64,000 bases of DNA from an uncultured Lachnospiraceae bacterium (GTDB lineage Bacteria; Bacillota; Clostridia; Lachnospirales; Lachnospiraceae), in the NCBI GenBank assembly GCA_900550475.1, contig URSA01000010.1, forward strand, positions 62,001 through 126,000. Direction: 5' to 3'. Under the pieces are notes generated by a model. It did not search any database. It worked only from the letters and a program-made list of their open reading frames with translations, and was not told where the DNA came from. The position numbers and the translations under genes were made by a program. This document shows, in pieces, positions 40,098 to 48,884 of this stretch. Each line of letters opens with the position of its first letter. The first letter of the stretch is position 1.

Positions 40098-40397
40098 TTA
40101 ATACTTTCTGGTCGTTGCGGTCTCAACGTTTGCTGACTCTGCCGCGTCATACTTTGCGGCAATGGTCTCCAGCGCCTGACAGTAATTCTCGATCTCTGCC
40201 GCAAATTTGTCCATGAATGCCTTGTCGTTGGTAAACGCCTTGTGGAAAGCGTCCTTTGCTGCGCCCTGCCACTGGCTGTTCAATGCTCCCTCGGAGCTCT
40301 CCAGACTTGCCACCTGGTTCTTGAAATTGGAATTGTACTCTCTTAAGGTACTTGCTGCGCTCCGCAGTTCAGCGGATGTTACTAAAATCTGTGCCAT
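40098..40397 (-). CDS. WXG100-family protein
   Basis: A 99-aa WXG100 protein: 'ILVTSAELRSAASTLREYN' at the start, W-x-G turn in 'LNSQWQGAAKDAFHKAF' and tail 'YDAAESANVETATTRKY', with YxxxE (YDAAE) fitting the export signal. GGAGG lies upstream. It shares its opening residues with the next gene downstream, so the two may form a heterodimer. A long inverted repeat precedes it at 40434-40469, possibly stabilising the downstream mRNA. Confidence 0.93.
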   Translation of the reverse strand: MAQILVTSAELRSAASTLREYNSNFKNQVASLESSEGALNSQWQGAAKDAFHKAFTNDKAFMDKFAAEIENYCQALETIAAKYDAAESANVETATTRKY

Positions 40398-40433
40398 ATT
40401 TTTTTCCTCCTGTTGGCTTTTGTATTCATTACT

Positions 40434-40469
40434 CTGCCCTGTTGATAAGTTTACTTTATCACAGGACAG
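40434..40469 (-). promoter_or_regulatory. Long imperfect inverted repeat upstream of the two WXG100 genes
   Basis: Arms of 14-15 nt (40434-40448 and 40456-40469, loop ~7 nt) pair apart from one bulge and one G-U. There is no T tract, so it is more likely an mRNA processing or stabilising element than a terminator. The surrounding 40398-40561 gap holds no gene. Confidence 0.45.
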
Positions 40470-40561
40470 TTACTTCCGGTTCTTTATCCGACGGACGACC
40501 TGTTTTCCGGTATGAGCGGTTCCCATAAAGGAATCCTGCCCATATGTATGCGCCGTTTTCA

Positions 40562-40966
40562 TCAGAAGCGCCGTCCTCCTCCGCCGCCGTGCCTGCTTCC
40601 GGCGTTCCGTGCTTCCTCCGCCGCCTTTGCCGCCGCTGCGGCTGCCGCTCTGGCTGCTGCCTCTCTCTCCTCCGCAATGCGCAATGCTTTCATCTCGGCG
40701 TCGTAAATATTCTTTGCCACGGTGCGGATGGTGCCTGCCGTTTCACGGATGTCCTTTACGGTCTTGTCCATGTTTTCCTTGAGGGCAAAGCCCTTTTTGA
40801 TATATTCGCCCGCGTTGTCACCCTTCCAGTCATTGTTGAGACCGTCCAGCGTGTTCTGCAGGTCGGTATCCGCCAGCCTGCTTAAGTTGTCGGCAATACC
40901 GTCCAGCTCATTCGCCTTCTGCGTTGCCCTGGTGAAATCCATTTGAATTTGATATCTGCTTGCCAT
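40562..40966 (-). CDS. WXG100-like protein with Ala-rich and Gly/Arg-rich tail
   Basis: A 134-aa protein. Residues ~1-95 form a two-helix hairpin with a W-x-G turn 'LNNDWKGDNAGEYIKKGF' (W ~48) and a 'YDAEMKALR' segment where the export signal is expected. The tail is unusual for the class: a long Ala/Glu helix ('REAAARAAAAAAAKAAEEAR') then 'SRHGGGGGRRF'. It could act as a chaperone-like or pilot partner. Operon position between other small helical genes supports a type VII role. Confidence 0.78.
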   Translation of the reverse strand: MASRYQIQMDFTRATQKANELDGIADNLSRLADTDLQNTLDGLNNDWKGDNAGEYIKKGFALKENMDKTVKDIRETAGTIRTVAKNIYDAEMKALRIAEEREAAARAAAAAAAKAAEEARNAGSRHGGGGGRRF

Positions 40967-41001
40967 GTTTCCCTCTCTATCCGCCGCTTATGCCACATTC
41001 C

Positions 41002-41349
41002 TTACAGAATGATATCGCCGGGCAATTCCTGAATCTCCTGTTGAATCTTAAGCTCCACATCCGAATATTTCTGTGCGATTGCCACCAGATCCACCGGATG
41101 CTCCCCAAGCCGTTTCAGGATCTCTTCAATGTCCTCCTCAAGATCCCGGTACATGCTGCGGTGCATTTCCCCCGCCTCCCCGATCCAGTATTTGGAGGTC
41201 TTGTCCACAACAGCCTTCAGCTCCTCAAAATGCTGCCGCATGGAAGTTACCTTGCCTGCCACCTCCGAGCTTTTTTCGGTAAGGATCTCCGGCGTAACCT
41301 TAAAGGACACCTGACCTGCGCTTAAATTCGGTAACAAAATACCTGCCAT
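41002..41349 (-). CDS. WXG100-like protein
   Basis: A 115-aa helical protein with a W-x-G turn ('SKYWIGEAGEMHRSMYRDL', W ~55) flanked by helices. Its N-terminal 'LPNLSAGQVSFKVTPEIL' has the register seen in WXG100-like proteins and the tail is 'EIQELPGDIIL'. It is one of a row of five or six small helical genes. Which ones are exported and which are structural partners cannot be told from sequence. Confidence 0.75.
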   Translation of the reverse strand: MAGILLPNLSAGQVSFKVTPEILTEKSSEVAGKVTSMRQHFEELKAVVDKTSKYWIGEAGEMHRSMYRDLEEDIEEILKRLGEHPVDLVAIAQKYSDVELKIQQEIQELPGDIIL

Positions 41350-41361
41350 TTCTCTTTCCTC

Positions 41362-41664
41362 CTATATCTTGATCCGGTCGATTTCTTTCTTCACTTCCGC
41401 CTCGCACTTGCGGTAGGACTGCTTTGCGCTGTCCATGCTGTCTATGATGCCGTCCACGCTCTCGCACAGGGAATCGAAGGTCTCACGGTCGATCCGAAAC
41501 TGCTTGTTGAAGGCGGTATTCGCCGGACCGTCCCACATAGCGTCCAGCTCGGATACGGAATCAAACATGCTTTTCATGTCGTCCCTCACCTTTTTCAGTG
41601 CGTCCTCCATGTCCTTGATGTCCTGCTCCAGCGTTTCAATATTTACCTCAATGTAATCTGCCAT
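41362..41664 (-). CDS. WXG100-like protein
   Basis: A 100-aa acidic helical hairpin: 'LEQDIKDMEDALKKVRDDM', W-x-G turn 'LDAMWDGPANTAFNKQF' (W ~43) and tail 'SYRKCEAEVKKEIDRIKI', where Y-x-x-x-E (YRKCE) fits the export signal. It begins 13 bp before the next coding gene, within the same tight operon. Confidence 0.82.
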   Translation of the reverse strand: MADYIEVNIETLEQDIKDMEDALKKVRDDMKSMFDSVSELDAMWDGPANTAFNKQFRIDRETFDSLCESVDGIIDSMDSAKQSYRKCEAEVKKEIDRIKI

Positions 41665-41677
41665 AAAGCCCTCCTGT

Positions 41678-42037
41678 TTATTTTAATGCAATGCCGATTC
41701 CCTCGGGAAACGGAATCGAACCAAACTCGATCCAGCCAAAAGTCCTTTTCGACCGGTGACGGCTGTCCTCCGCATAGAGGATATTGTTTTTCTCGCAGGT
41801 CTCATAGCACCTTGCCGACTGCTGCAGCGCGGTCATCATCTGCCTTAGCTGCCTCTGCTGTACCTCCAGTGCGTCCATCTCCTTCTGAAGCTGCCGCCGT
41901 ATGCCGTCCATGCCGGAGAGTCCCGAAAGACCGTTTTTCACATCTTCCGTGTTTCCGATCTGCTGATTAAGTTTTCTGATCTGCCGCTGCATCTCGTCCG
42001 CAGCACTGCTCATGGCTCTGATATCCGCTCGAAACAT
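41678..42037 (-). CDS. Small helical protein of the type VII locus
   Basis: A 119-aa protein. The first ~80 residues are Gln/Met-rich helix ('MQRQIRKLNQQIGNTED', 'LEVQQRQLRQMMTALQQS') with 'YETCEKN' in the place of an export signal but no W-x-G turn. The last ~35 residues ('TFGWIEFGSIPFPEGIGIALK') look like a short beta extension. It resembles WXG-like partners without the motif. Operon context is the main evidence for a role. Confidence 0.6.
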   Translation of the reverse strand: MFRADIRAMSSAADEMQRQIRKLNQQIGNTEDVKNGLSGLSGMDGIRRQLQKEMDALEVQQRQLRQMMTALQQSARCYETCEKNNILYAEDSRHRSKRTFGWIEFGSIPFPEGIGIALK

Positions 42038-42147
42038 GTCCGGCTCCTTTCACTGTCCCTATGATAACACAGAACAGCGTATTTTTCACTTTTTTTGACA
42101 AATGACCTCTTTTTACTGACAAACGACCTGTGAAGGCTTCCACACTC

Positions 42148-42396
42148 CTATACCAGAAGCAGCCTGGCGCCGTTTGAAAGCCCGTTTTCTCTCAGGGTGG
42201 CTGCCTTATCCAGCACTACCTGCCCCTCATATTTGCAGAGCAGGAGATCCTCCTTGTTTCCCGTGATCCCGCAATGCTCCTTCTGACAGATCATGCCTGC
42301 GATCTCCTCGATCACCAACCCGATCCGGGCATTTTCATCCAGATTGAAATCATATGTTTTTTCCACACTCGGTACTGTCACATCTACTAAAATCAT
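42148..42396 (-). CDS. EsaB/YukD-like ubiquitin-fold protein
   Basis: An 82-aa protein with the pattern of YukD/EsaB: 'MILVDVTVPSVEKTYDFNLDEN' (first beta hairpin), a helix 'IGLVIEEIAGMI', and the closing 'LRENGLSNGARLLLV', the ubiquitin-like 'L.E.GI.dGd.L.l' ending. EsaB is a core or regulatory piece of type VIIb systems in Firmicutes. A 110-bp gap separates it from the next gene, with no recognisable element. Confidence 0.88.
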   Translation of the reverse strand: MILVDVTVPSVEKTYDFNLDENARIGLVIEEIAGMICQKEHCGITGNKEDLLLCKYEGQVVLDKAATLRENGLSNGARLLLV

Positions 42397-42429
42397 TATT
42401 TTCTCCGTTCTGCCGCCCGCTTTGGCTTT

Positions 42430-43140
42430 TTACCGCAGGGAGGCAAGTATTTTCTCGTACAGCGTCTGCTGATCGTATTGCAGGTAGGAAAGCGTCTGTG
42501 CGTCCTTCTCTGCAATCCAGTAATTACAGGGATTTTCCAGCAGATAAAACGCCTTGAAGGGCTCTCTCTTCTGCTCCCTTTTTAAATCATACAAAAGATA
42601 CCGGGCTATGATCTGCTCCTCCGCTTCCTCCGGAAGGCCTGCCTGCAGGGATTTTTCCAGATACGCTCTTGTCTGTTTTGTCAGCGCCTCCGTAAGTTCC
42701 TCCTCCTTCTGGAGCAGGGCGATGTCCATGGGAACGTATGCCCGCGGGAGAAAGCCCCTCTCCTCCAAAAGCTCATAGAGCGCCTCCGGCTCATACACGC
42801 CAACGCGCACGGCATCGGCATCCTGACGGCTCTCCTCCAGAAGCACCGGCTTCTCTCCCTGATAAATGCAGAAATCCTGCATGTCCTGTCCCCTGCCGGT
42901 GACAACGAGAAGTCTGTCTGCATCCTTCAGCGCATGGAATATCGTCCTGAACGGTTCGCAGAACATAAACTCCTGTCCGTCCCCAGCCAGAACCCCTCGC
43001 TGCACAAGCTCATGCAGACCGTACATAACCTCCTGCTGCGAGAGCGGTTCACCGCCGCCCATGCCATATAGTTCGCTGATGCCTGCTGCCGCAGCCAGTA
43101 TCCGAAATTCCCGCTGCTGCAAAATCTGCAAAGTCTCCAT
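42430..43140 (-). CDS. Unrecognised type VII-locus protein
   Basis: A 236-aa protein I do not recognise. It begins with a helix-rich part that looks like a winged-helix module ('LSQQEVMYGLHELVQRGVL', ~33-51) and goes on to a mixed alpha/beta part ('RLLVVTGRGQDMQDFCIYQGEKP', ~77-99). It ends with a Tyr/Leu-rich helical region ('IIARYLLYDLKREQK'). There are no membrane segments. In size and placement beside an FtsK ATPase and WXG100 genes it might play the chaperone role that EspG has in mycobacterial ESX loci, but I see no sequence similarity to prove it. Confidence 0.55.
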   Translation of the reverse strand: METLQILQQREFRILAAAAGISELYGMGGGEPLSQQEVMYGLHELVQRGVLAGDGQEFMFCEPFRTIFHALKDADRLLVVTGRGQDMQDFCIYQGEKPVLLEESRQDADAVRVGVYEPEALYELLEERGFLPRAYVPMDIALLQKEEELTEALTKQTRAYLEKSLQAGLPEEAEEQIIARYLLYDLKREQKREPFKAFYLLENPCNYWIAEKDAQTLSYLQYDQQTLYEKILASLR

Positions 43141-43154
43141 CCTCTTTCCCCCGC

Positions 43155-43862
43155 CTATCTGATTGCCTTAAAGTAAGGCTTATAGCTTCTCGAAAGCGGC
43201 ACCGAAATGCCGTGCGTAAGCCCGATCTCACTCTGGGAGAGCATGATTTTCTCTATGTAGCGCCGGTTCACAATGAAGCTTCTGTGGCAGCGGACAAATT
43301 CTTTGGGAAGCTTTTCCTCCAGCTCCTCAATGGTATCATAGAAAGACAGCTCCCTGTCCCGCAGTCTCACATAAATTTTCTTGTCCCTCGCCTCCAGGTA
43401 ATAGATCTGCTCATAGGGAATACGGGTCTTTCCCTCCCTTGTCTCCACAATAAAGGCATCCTCCCCGTCCTGCATCCGGGACAGATACTCACAGATCAGA
43501 TCCTTCAGCTTTCCTCTCAGGTCCTCCTGAGAATAGGGCCGCAGGATCAGGCTTGCCGCCAGAATATCGGGCTTCACGTATTCCATCGGCGAAAGCGTGC
43601 TGTCCGCAATCAGCATCAGGAGGGTGTCACGATACTTCTTTCTGACTGTACTCAGATAATCCCGGCTCTCCCGCTCCGTGACGTCGTAACACGCCAGATT
43701 CACCAACGGCTGGCTCTTCAAAAACGCCATGAGCTGCTCCAGTGAGGAAAAGCAGCTTGTCTCCCACTTTTCCTCACTCAGGTAAGCCGCCAGATCACAG
43801 ACCTGTTCTTTTACGCTATGAAGTTCTCCGGCATTGTTGCTGTAAGCCAGCAAAGAAATCAT
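43155..43862 (-). CDS. LytTR-type response regulator
   Basis: A 235-aa DNA-binding protein. Residues ~1-115 look like a degenerate receiver domain ('LACYDVTERESRDYLSTVRKKY' keeps an Asp near 59, but the usual acidic pair at the N-terminus is missing). Residues ~130-235 are a LytTR domain: 'YLEARDKKIYVRLRDRELSF', 'EFVRCHRSFIVNRRYIEKI' and 'VPLSRSYKPYFKA'. LytTR regulators usually bind paired 9-bp repeats and are often linked to quorum sensing. No histidine kinase is adjacent. It starts 7 bp after the EssC stop and probably regulates the locus. Confidence 0.85.
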   Translation of the reverse strand: MISLLAYSNNAGELHSVKEQVCDLAAYLSEEKWETSCFSSLEQLMAFLKSQPLVNLACYDVTERESRDYLSTVRKKYRDTLLMLIADSTLSPMEYVKPDILAASLILRPYSQEDLRGKLKDLICEYLSRMQDGEDAFIVETREGKTRIPYEQIYYLEARDKKIYVRLRDRELSFYDTIEELEEKLPKEFVRCHRSFIVNRRYIEKIMLSQSEIGLTHGISVPLSRSYKPYFKAIR

Positions 43863-43868
43863 AAAAAT

Positions 43869-46800
43869 TTACCCCTTAACAAGTGGTATTACTACCTTTC
43901 CTGTCTCTTCCTCATTTCCGGTAGGAATCATACCGATTCCCGCCTTCTGCACCTTGCTCTGCTCCGTGTAGGACACATTGCTGAAATCAAAGTAACGCAC
44001 ATTGTTGACCTGTCCGCCCAGATGAATACCTGTGTGATAACCCACAAAGCTCTCGTAGCTCCTGGTTCCCAGTACGGGGCTGACCGTCTCGGGATTGATA
44101 CCGAAGAAGAAGAACACATTATGCAGCTTGCCCTTCTCCGCAATATTTTCCACGAAGGCGCGGATATTGAGTACGCCCTCCTCCGGCTTCTGGATGGAGT
44201 TTACAAAGGACACTATGTCCGACACCACGATAAAATAAGGTGCCTCCTCCTGCATGGCGGTGAAGATCTCGGCTTCCTCCAGACCCTGTTCCAACAGCGC
44301 TCTCTTCCTGGCGTTTCTCTTCTTGAACGGCTCCAGAAGGGAAGCAAAGAAATCCGCCTGTGCCTTCTGATTGTCCGCATAGACTGCGCCTGCTGCCTGT
44401 GCTGTGGACTTCAGATCCGCAGATCCGTGTTCGATCACCACAAGTGTGCCCTTCTTTGCGGCAGCGGAGCGAATGATCGCCTTGAGCAGGTTGGTCTTGC
44501 CCGTTCTTGCCTTGCCCGAAACCAGATAGCTGTATGTCTTGCCCAGATCGATGCCGTAGATGTCCGCGCTGCTCATATCGTAGCCGATGGGGAGATAACG
44601 GAAATCCTCCTGCATATCCTTCACATCCGAAAGCTGCTCAAATTCCGCCCATACCGGCTTCTCCGGTATGATGGGAATGGACTTGGCGTGACGGCCCGTC
44701 CATGCTTTGTTCATGCGCTCGCAGATCTCACGGATACTGTCCGTCCTCTTGAAGTCATCCTCCGCCTCCAGTGCAAGCGCAGTCTGGAACTCCAGAATAC
44801 TGTCGCCCACCACCGCAAGACCTCTTCCCTTGATGTTGTTCTCGGGAAGCACCTCAATATGATTATTGCGCAGAGCGTCCGCGTAGGCAAATTTGTCGTT
44901 CATCTGCAGGCAGATCACGGTCTTGATGTTGTCGCCCATCTTGGACGAAATCTCCGCCGTGGAGAAGCCTGCCGCGCTGATCGCCAGATAGATGCCGTAT
45001 CCCACACCCTCCTTGAGAATGCGGAGCAGTCTGTCGTCGTAGCGGTTTTCCGTCTTTTCCCGGAAGGATCCCAGATTGTCGATGGCGATCACCACAGCGG
45101 GAACGGTCACCCCGTTTGCCTGCACGTACTGTGCGTAGTTACCGCCGCGGAACAGCTTCTTGCGCTCCTCCAGCATACCCTCCATCATATGGAAGAACTT
45201 GTCGATCTTCTCCGTGTCGTCCTCAAACATTACGCCGCCCACATGGGGAGCCTGCTCAAATCCGGCAAGCATACGGCTGCTGAAATCAATGGCATAGATA
45301 TTCAGCCAATCCGGCTCGTAGCGGTTGATCAGACCGAACAGCAGAGTCTGCAAAAGGCTGCTCTTTCCGCTGACAATGGTGCCGCACACAGCCAGATGTC
45401 CACCCTCGGAAAAATCGATGGAAAGCGGCATCTGCGCCTGATTGACCGGATCGTCGCAAAGACCCACGGGCACGGACAGATTCCACTTGCCCGTGCTGAT
45501 ATGCCAGCCTGCGCCGTCAAACTCCGTTCCTGCATAGCCTTGCAGATCCTTTATATACATAAGCTCCGGCAACAGCGGCATCCAGAGCTGCATCTGATGG
45601 GTGTAGCCTTCCTTCTGCGCCACCTTTCCCAGATATTCAATCACAGCATCCAGCTGGGTCTTTCCCTTGGTCTCCGGCAGCTTTTTGTGCATCCGGTCTG
45701 CAAGGGCAATCACCATTGCCGCCTTCTCCTCATCCGTAGCCGTCTGTGTGGAAACACCGGCAAAGAGCTGGATCAGATCCTCCACGCGCCTTGCGTTATA
45801 CTCCGTGTACGCATAGTCGATCTTTCCGGCAGCCTCCCCGAAGAACAGTCTGATCCTGTCAGGATCCACCGCAAATTCTTCCACGCTCTCCGAAGCCTTT
45901 CCTGCCGCCGCCGTGATCGTCTCAAGCAGCCTGCGGATCCATCTGTTCCGGGTCTGCTCCTGCTGCTTGCTCTTCAGGCTGTTGCCGATCAGCGCCGCTT
46001 TTCCCGTAAGGGACAGCATGGTCGCAATCTCGGTCTTCATGTTGGCGCCATTCTCGTCATAGGCGGCTCCGCTGTAACCGGACTGGAACAGCTCATATAC
46101 CTCATCATTGCCCACCTGCAGATAGCCGCGGCCTGCCTGCGTAATATAGGCTGCGTCCGGCTTGTGCAGCATATCGTTGCTGTCCTGTCTGTCCTGCACG
46201 CGCAGACACAGACGGAACTTGGAGTTGCTCCAGATATTGTCGTCCACCGTTCCGCTGGGCTTCTGTGTGGCAAGAATCAGATGCACACCCAGGCTTCGTC
46301 CCACCTGCGCAACGGAGATCAGCTCCTTCATGAACTCCGGCTCCTCACGCTTTAACTCCGCAAACTCGTCGATAATGATGAACATATGCGGAATGGGAAT
46401 GGTCGCCTCCCCGTTCTTATAGAGCTTTGTATACAGATTGATGTTGTTGACATTGTTTTCGCTGAAAATTCTCTGGCGTCTGCGGTTCTCACTCTTGATG
46501 GAAACCATGGCGCGGCGCACCTGACTTCCCGAAAGATTGGAAATGGAACCGATCATGTGGGGCAGACCTTCAAACAGCCCCGCCATACCGCCGCCCTTGT
46601 AGTCGATGATGAAATATCCCACATCATCCGGGCTGAAATTGATGGCAAGAGAGAGCATGTAGGTCTGCAGGGTCTCGGATTTACCGGAGCCTGTGGTACC
46701 CGCAACCAGACCGTGGGGGCCGTGGTACTTTTCATGGACATCCAGATAACAGGGCTGTCCGCCCGCCTTGGCGCCGATCAGCGCTTTCATGTTTTCGTAG

Positions 46801-48830
46801 GTACGGTTCTTGCGCCATTTTTCTTCCACATCGAGCTGCTCCAACGTCTGCACGTTCTGCATCTCAAAGAAGCTCAGGGCGTTGGGGATATCCCTGCCCT
46901 TTTCCACTTCCTTCACTTCGATGGGAAGAAGCCTTCTGGCAAATGCCTCCAGCTGCCCGGCGGAAACCATGTCAAAGGCAACCGGAACATTGTCCTCCTG
47001 CGTCAGGTTGTAAATGCCGGAAAACTCCTGATCCTTCTCCAGCAAAAACTCGCACTCGTTGGGAAGCTGTTCCCTGCTCTCCGACAAGATGAGCGTCGTC
47101 AGACCGTAGCTTGCCTCGCACTCATAGATATATTTTGTGATCAGCTCGCCCTCCAAAAGATCCATGTCGGACACGATCAGTATGTAGTAGGGCTTGGGCA
47201 GCGTGACCTTCTTCTGCTGCTCGTCCTCCGCGCGCATACGGAGAACCTGCGTCAGCTCAAACAGCACATCGCTTGCCTCCGATTTGTCGCTGGCAACGTA
47301 ACGGGTCTTCTTGTCCTCCGACCACACATGGGGCAGCCAGTGGGTATACTCCCAGTCCTCGTCGTCCTTATTTTTGTCGTACAGATACACCAGCTTTACG
47401 TCCGTATAGCAGTTGTTTGCCGCAATCTGCGCCGTCAGCAGACGGACAATGTCAAACGCGCCCTGCTTTCTCTCTCCGCCTGCCACACCGATCAGCTTGC
47501 GTCCCAGCAGGTTCACATTCACCGGAACATCATAGAGAATGCTGTATTCCTGCTTGATCAGACCGGGCTTTTCGGACAGCTCGTCGCTCACAAGGGTAAA
47601 TTTCTCCTTAGGAACATTGATCTCCATCTGGAAGGGCAGGTTTCCCGTTCCCAGACGCTGGCAGAGGAAATCCTCATGCTTTCTGTTGCGGTTCCAGAGC
47701 TCGGGGCTGCCGCTGCCGTAATTTACCACCACCTGCGCCGCAGGATACATGGTCTGGAGCGTGCTTCTGCTCTTCTCATATTTCTCTCGAATAAACTCCG
47801 CGCGCTTGATCAGGTAGTCACCATACGCCTGAAAACGCTTCTGCTCACCCTTCTCGATCTCTTTTTTATTGTAGCGGATATTCGTGATTGCCCAGTACAC
47901 GCCGATCAGGGCGGAGCCCACCGCCGTGATGATGCCGGTATACATATACATTCCGGCGCCGCTTCCCGTGCTTCTCGCGCTGAGAATCGCCATGATGCTG
48001 CCCGTCAGCATCGGGATCATCATAGTAAAGGACGGCCCGATGGTCATCCATAAGGGGCGCTTGCTCTCCTCCTTCGGAGTAGGCGGCGCTTCAATCTCAA
48101 TGGAATCCGTCTCCAGCGGGGTATAGTTCCGGGGTGCGCGGTGGAAAAACTTCTTTTCTGCTGCCGCAGGCTTTCGTTCCACGGCTTCCTGTGCCTGAGG
48201 CGCATGGTAGACGGGAAGCTGCTGCCAAACGGCACAGGGATTTTCCTCGGGAGAATAGACCGCGATCAGATTTCCCAGATAGACGATTTTCAGACCGAAG
48301 ATGTTGATGCAGTCCCCGATTTTCAGCTCGTATGTGCCGGAAATCTTCCTTCCGTTGATAAACGTACCGTTTGAGCTGGTGTCCTGAATGCAAAAGCCCT
48401 GTGCAGTGCGCTGCAGGGTCGCATGGTGTCTGGAAACCAGCGACTGGTACTGATATACAATATGGTTATTGTTCTCGCTGCCGACGGTCAGCCCCGGTAT
48501 GCCGGTCAGATCGTACTTGGTAAATACGGAGAAGGAGGCCTCCGTCTCCCGCACGATCAGGGACACCTGATTTCCGCAGCTATCCCGCACGATCAGGATA
48601 TCTCCGTTTACCAGCGGACCATTTTCCTGTCCGCTCTGCTTTGTGACCGTGTATTCTTCCGTGCTCTTGATGTACCATGCTTTTTCCACGACCTCCAGCC
48701 GCAGAATCAGATCCTGCGGAAAGGCAAACATGCTTTTTTTCAACAATATTTCCGTATCCGTATTGTTCACGGCGGGAAGCAGAAATTCGCAGAAGGCGTT
48801 TTGTCCGTATGCGGATATCACTATGCTCAT
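43869..48830 (-). CDS. essC: EssC-type FtsK/SpoIIIE ATPase with N-terminal FHA domain
   Basis: A 1653-aa motor of the type VII system. Residues ~100-190 form an FHA domain, but the phosphothreonine-binding GR is GS ('VGSENNNHIV') while 'LVSRHHATLQ' and 'TSSNGTFING' remain. Two membrane helices lie at ~265-320. Three FtsK-like ATPase domains follow, with Walker A 'GTTGSGKSET' (~713), 'GTIVSGKSS' (~1152) and 'GKARTGKTN' (~1442) and a Walker B 'FIIIDEFAEL' in the first. This is the two-helix, multi-domain layout of EssC. It energises export of WXG100 partners. Long open frames on the opposite strand are shadows. It lies between the zinc-ribbon and LytTR genes. Confidence 0.95.
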   Translation of the reverse strand: MSIVISAYGQNAFCEFLLPAVNNTDTEILLKKSMFAFPQDLILRLEVVEKAWYIKSTEEYTVTKQSGQENGPLVNGDILIVRDSCGNQVSLIVRETEASFSVFTKYDLTGIPGLTVGSENNNHIVYQYQSLVSRHHATLQRTAQGFCIQDTSSNGTFINGRKISGTYELKIGDCINIFGLKIVYLGNLIAVYSPEENPCAVWQQLPVYHAPQAQEAVERKPAAAEKKFFHRAPRNYTPLETDSIEIEAPPTPKEESKRPLWMTIGPSFTMMIPMLTGSIMAILSARSTGSGAGMYMYTGIITAVGSALIGVYWAITNIRYNKKEIEKGEQKRFQAYGDYLIKRAEFIREKYEKSRSTLQTMYPAAQVVVNYGSGSPELWNRNRKHEDFLCQRLGTGNLPFQMEINVPKEKFTLVSDELSEKPGLIKQEYSILYDVPVNVNLLGRKLIGVAGGERKQGAFDIVRLLTAQIAANNCYTDVKLVYLYDKNKDDEDWEYTHWLPHVWSEDKKTRYVASDKSEASDVLFELTQVLRMRAEDEQQKKVTLPKPYYILIVSDMDLLEGELITKYIYECEASYGLTTLILSESREQLPNECEFLLEKDQEFSGIYNLTQEDNVPVAFDMVSAGQLEAFARRLLPIEVKEVEKGRDIPNALSFFEMQNVQTLEQLDVEEKWRKNRTYENMKALIGAKAGGQPCYLDVHEKYHGPHGLVAGTTGSGKSETLQTYMLSLAINFSPDDVGYFIIDYKGGGMAGLFEGLPHMIGSISNLSGSQVRRAMVSIKSENRRRQRIFSENNVNNINLYTKLYKNGEATIPIPHMFIIIDEFAELKREEPEFMKELISVAQVGRSLGVHLILATQKPSGTVDDNIWSNSKFRLCLRVQDRQDSNDMLHKPDAAYITQAGRGYLQVGNDEVYELFQSGYSGAAYDENGANMKTEIATMLSLTGKAALIGNSLKSKQQEQTRNRWIRRLLETITAAAGKASESVEEFAVDPDRIRLFFGEAAGKIDYAYTEYNARRVEDLIQLFAGVSTQTATDEEKAAMVIALADRMHKKLPETKGKTQLDAVIEYLGKVAQKEGYTHQMQLWMPLLPELMYIKDLQGYAGTEFDGAGWHISTGKWNLSVPVGLCDDPVNQAQMPLSIDFSEGGHLAVCGTIVSGKSSLLQTLLFGLINRYEPDWLNIYAIDFSSRMLAGFEQAPHVGGVMFEDDTEKIDKFFHMMEGMLEERKKLFRGGNYAQYVQANGVTVPAVVIAIDNLGSFREKTENRYDDRLLRILKEGVGYGIYLAISAAGFSTAEISSKMGDNIKTVICLQMNDKFAYADALRNNHIEVLPENNIKGRGLAVVGDSILEFQTALALEAEDDFKRTDSIREICERMNKAWTGRHAKSIPIIPEKPVWAEFEQLSDVKDMQEDFRYLPIGYDMSSADIYGIDLGKTYSYLVSGKARTGKTNLLKAIIRSAAAKKGTLVVIEHGSADLKSTAQAAGAVYADNQKAQADFFASLLEPFKKRNARKRALLEQGLEEAEIFTAMQEEAPYFIVVSDIVSFVNSIQKPEEGVLNIRAFVENIAEKGKLHNVFFFFGINPETVSPVLGTRSYESFVGYHTGIHLGGQVNNVRYFDFSNVSYTEQSKVQKAGIGMIPTGNEEETGKVVIPLVKG

Positions 48831-48884
48831 TTTGTTCTCCTAATTTAAAAATGGCTTGGAGTTTCCCCCAAACCATTTTTGTTT

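Noticed and set aside
43818..48053. Very long plus-strand open frames (845 and 555 codons) opposite essC
   Set aside because: They mirror the codons of a clearly recognised ATPase, have no domain sense and no RBS. They follow from the GC-rich third positions of the real gene.
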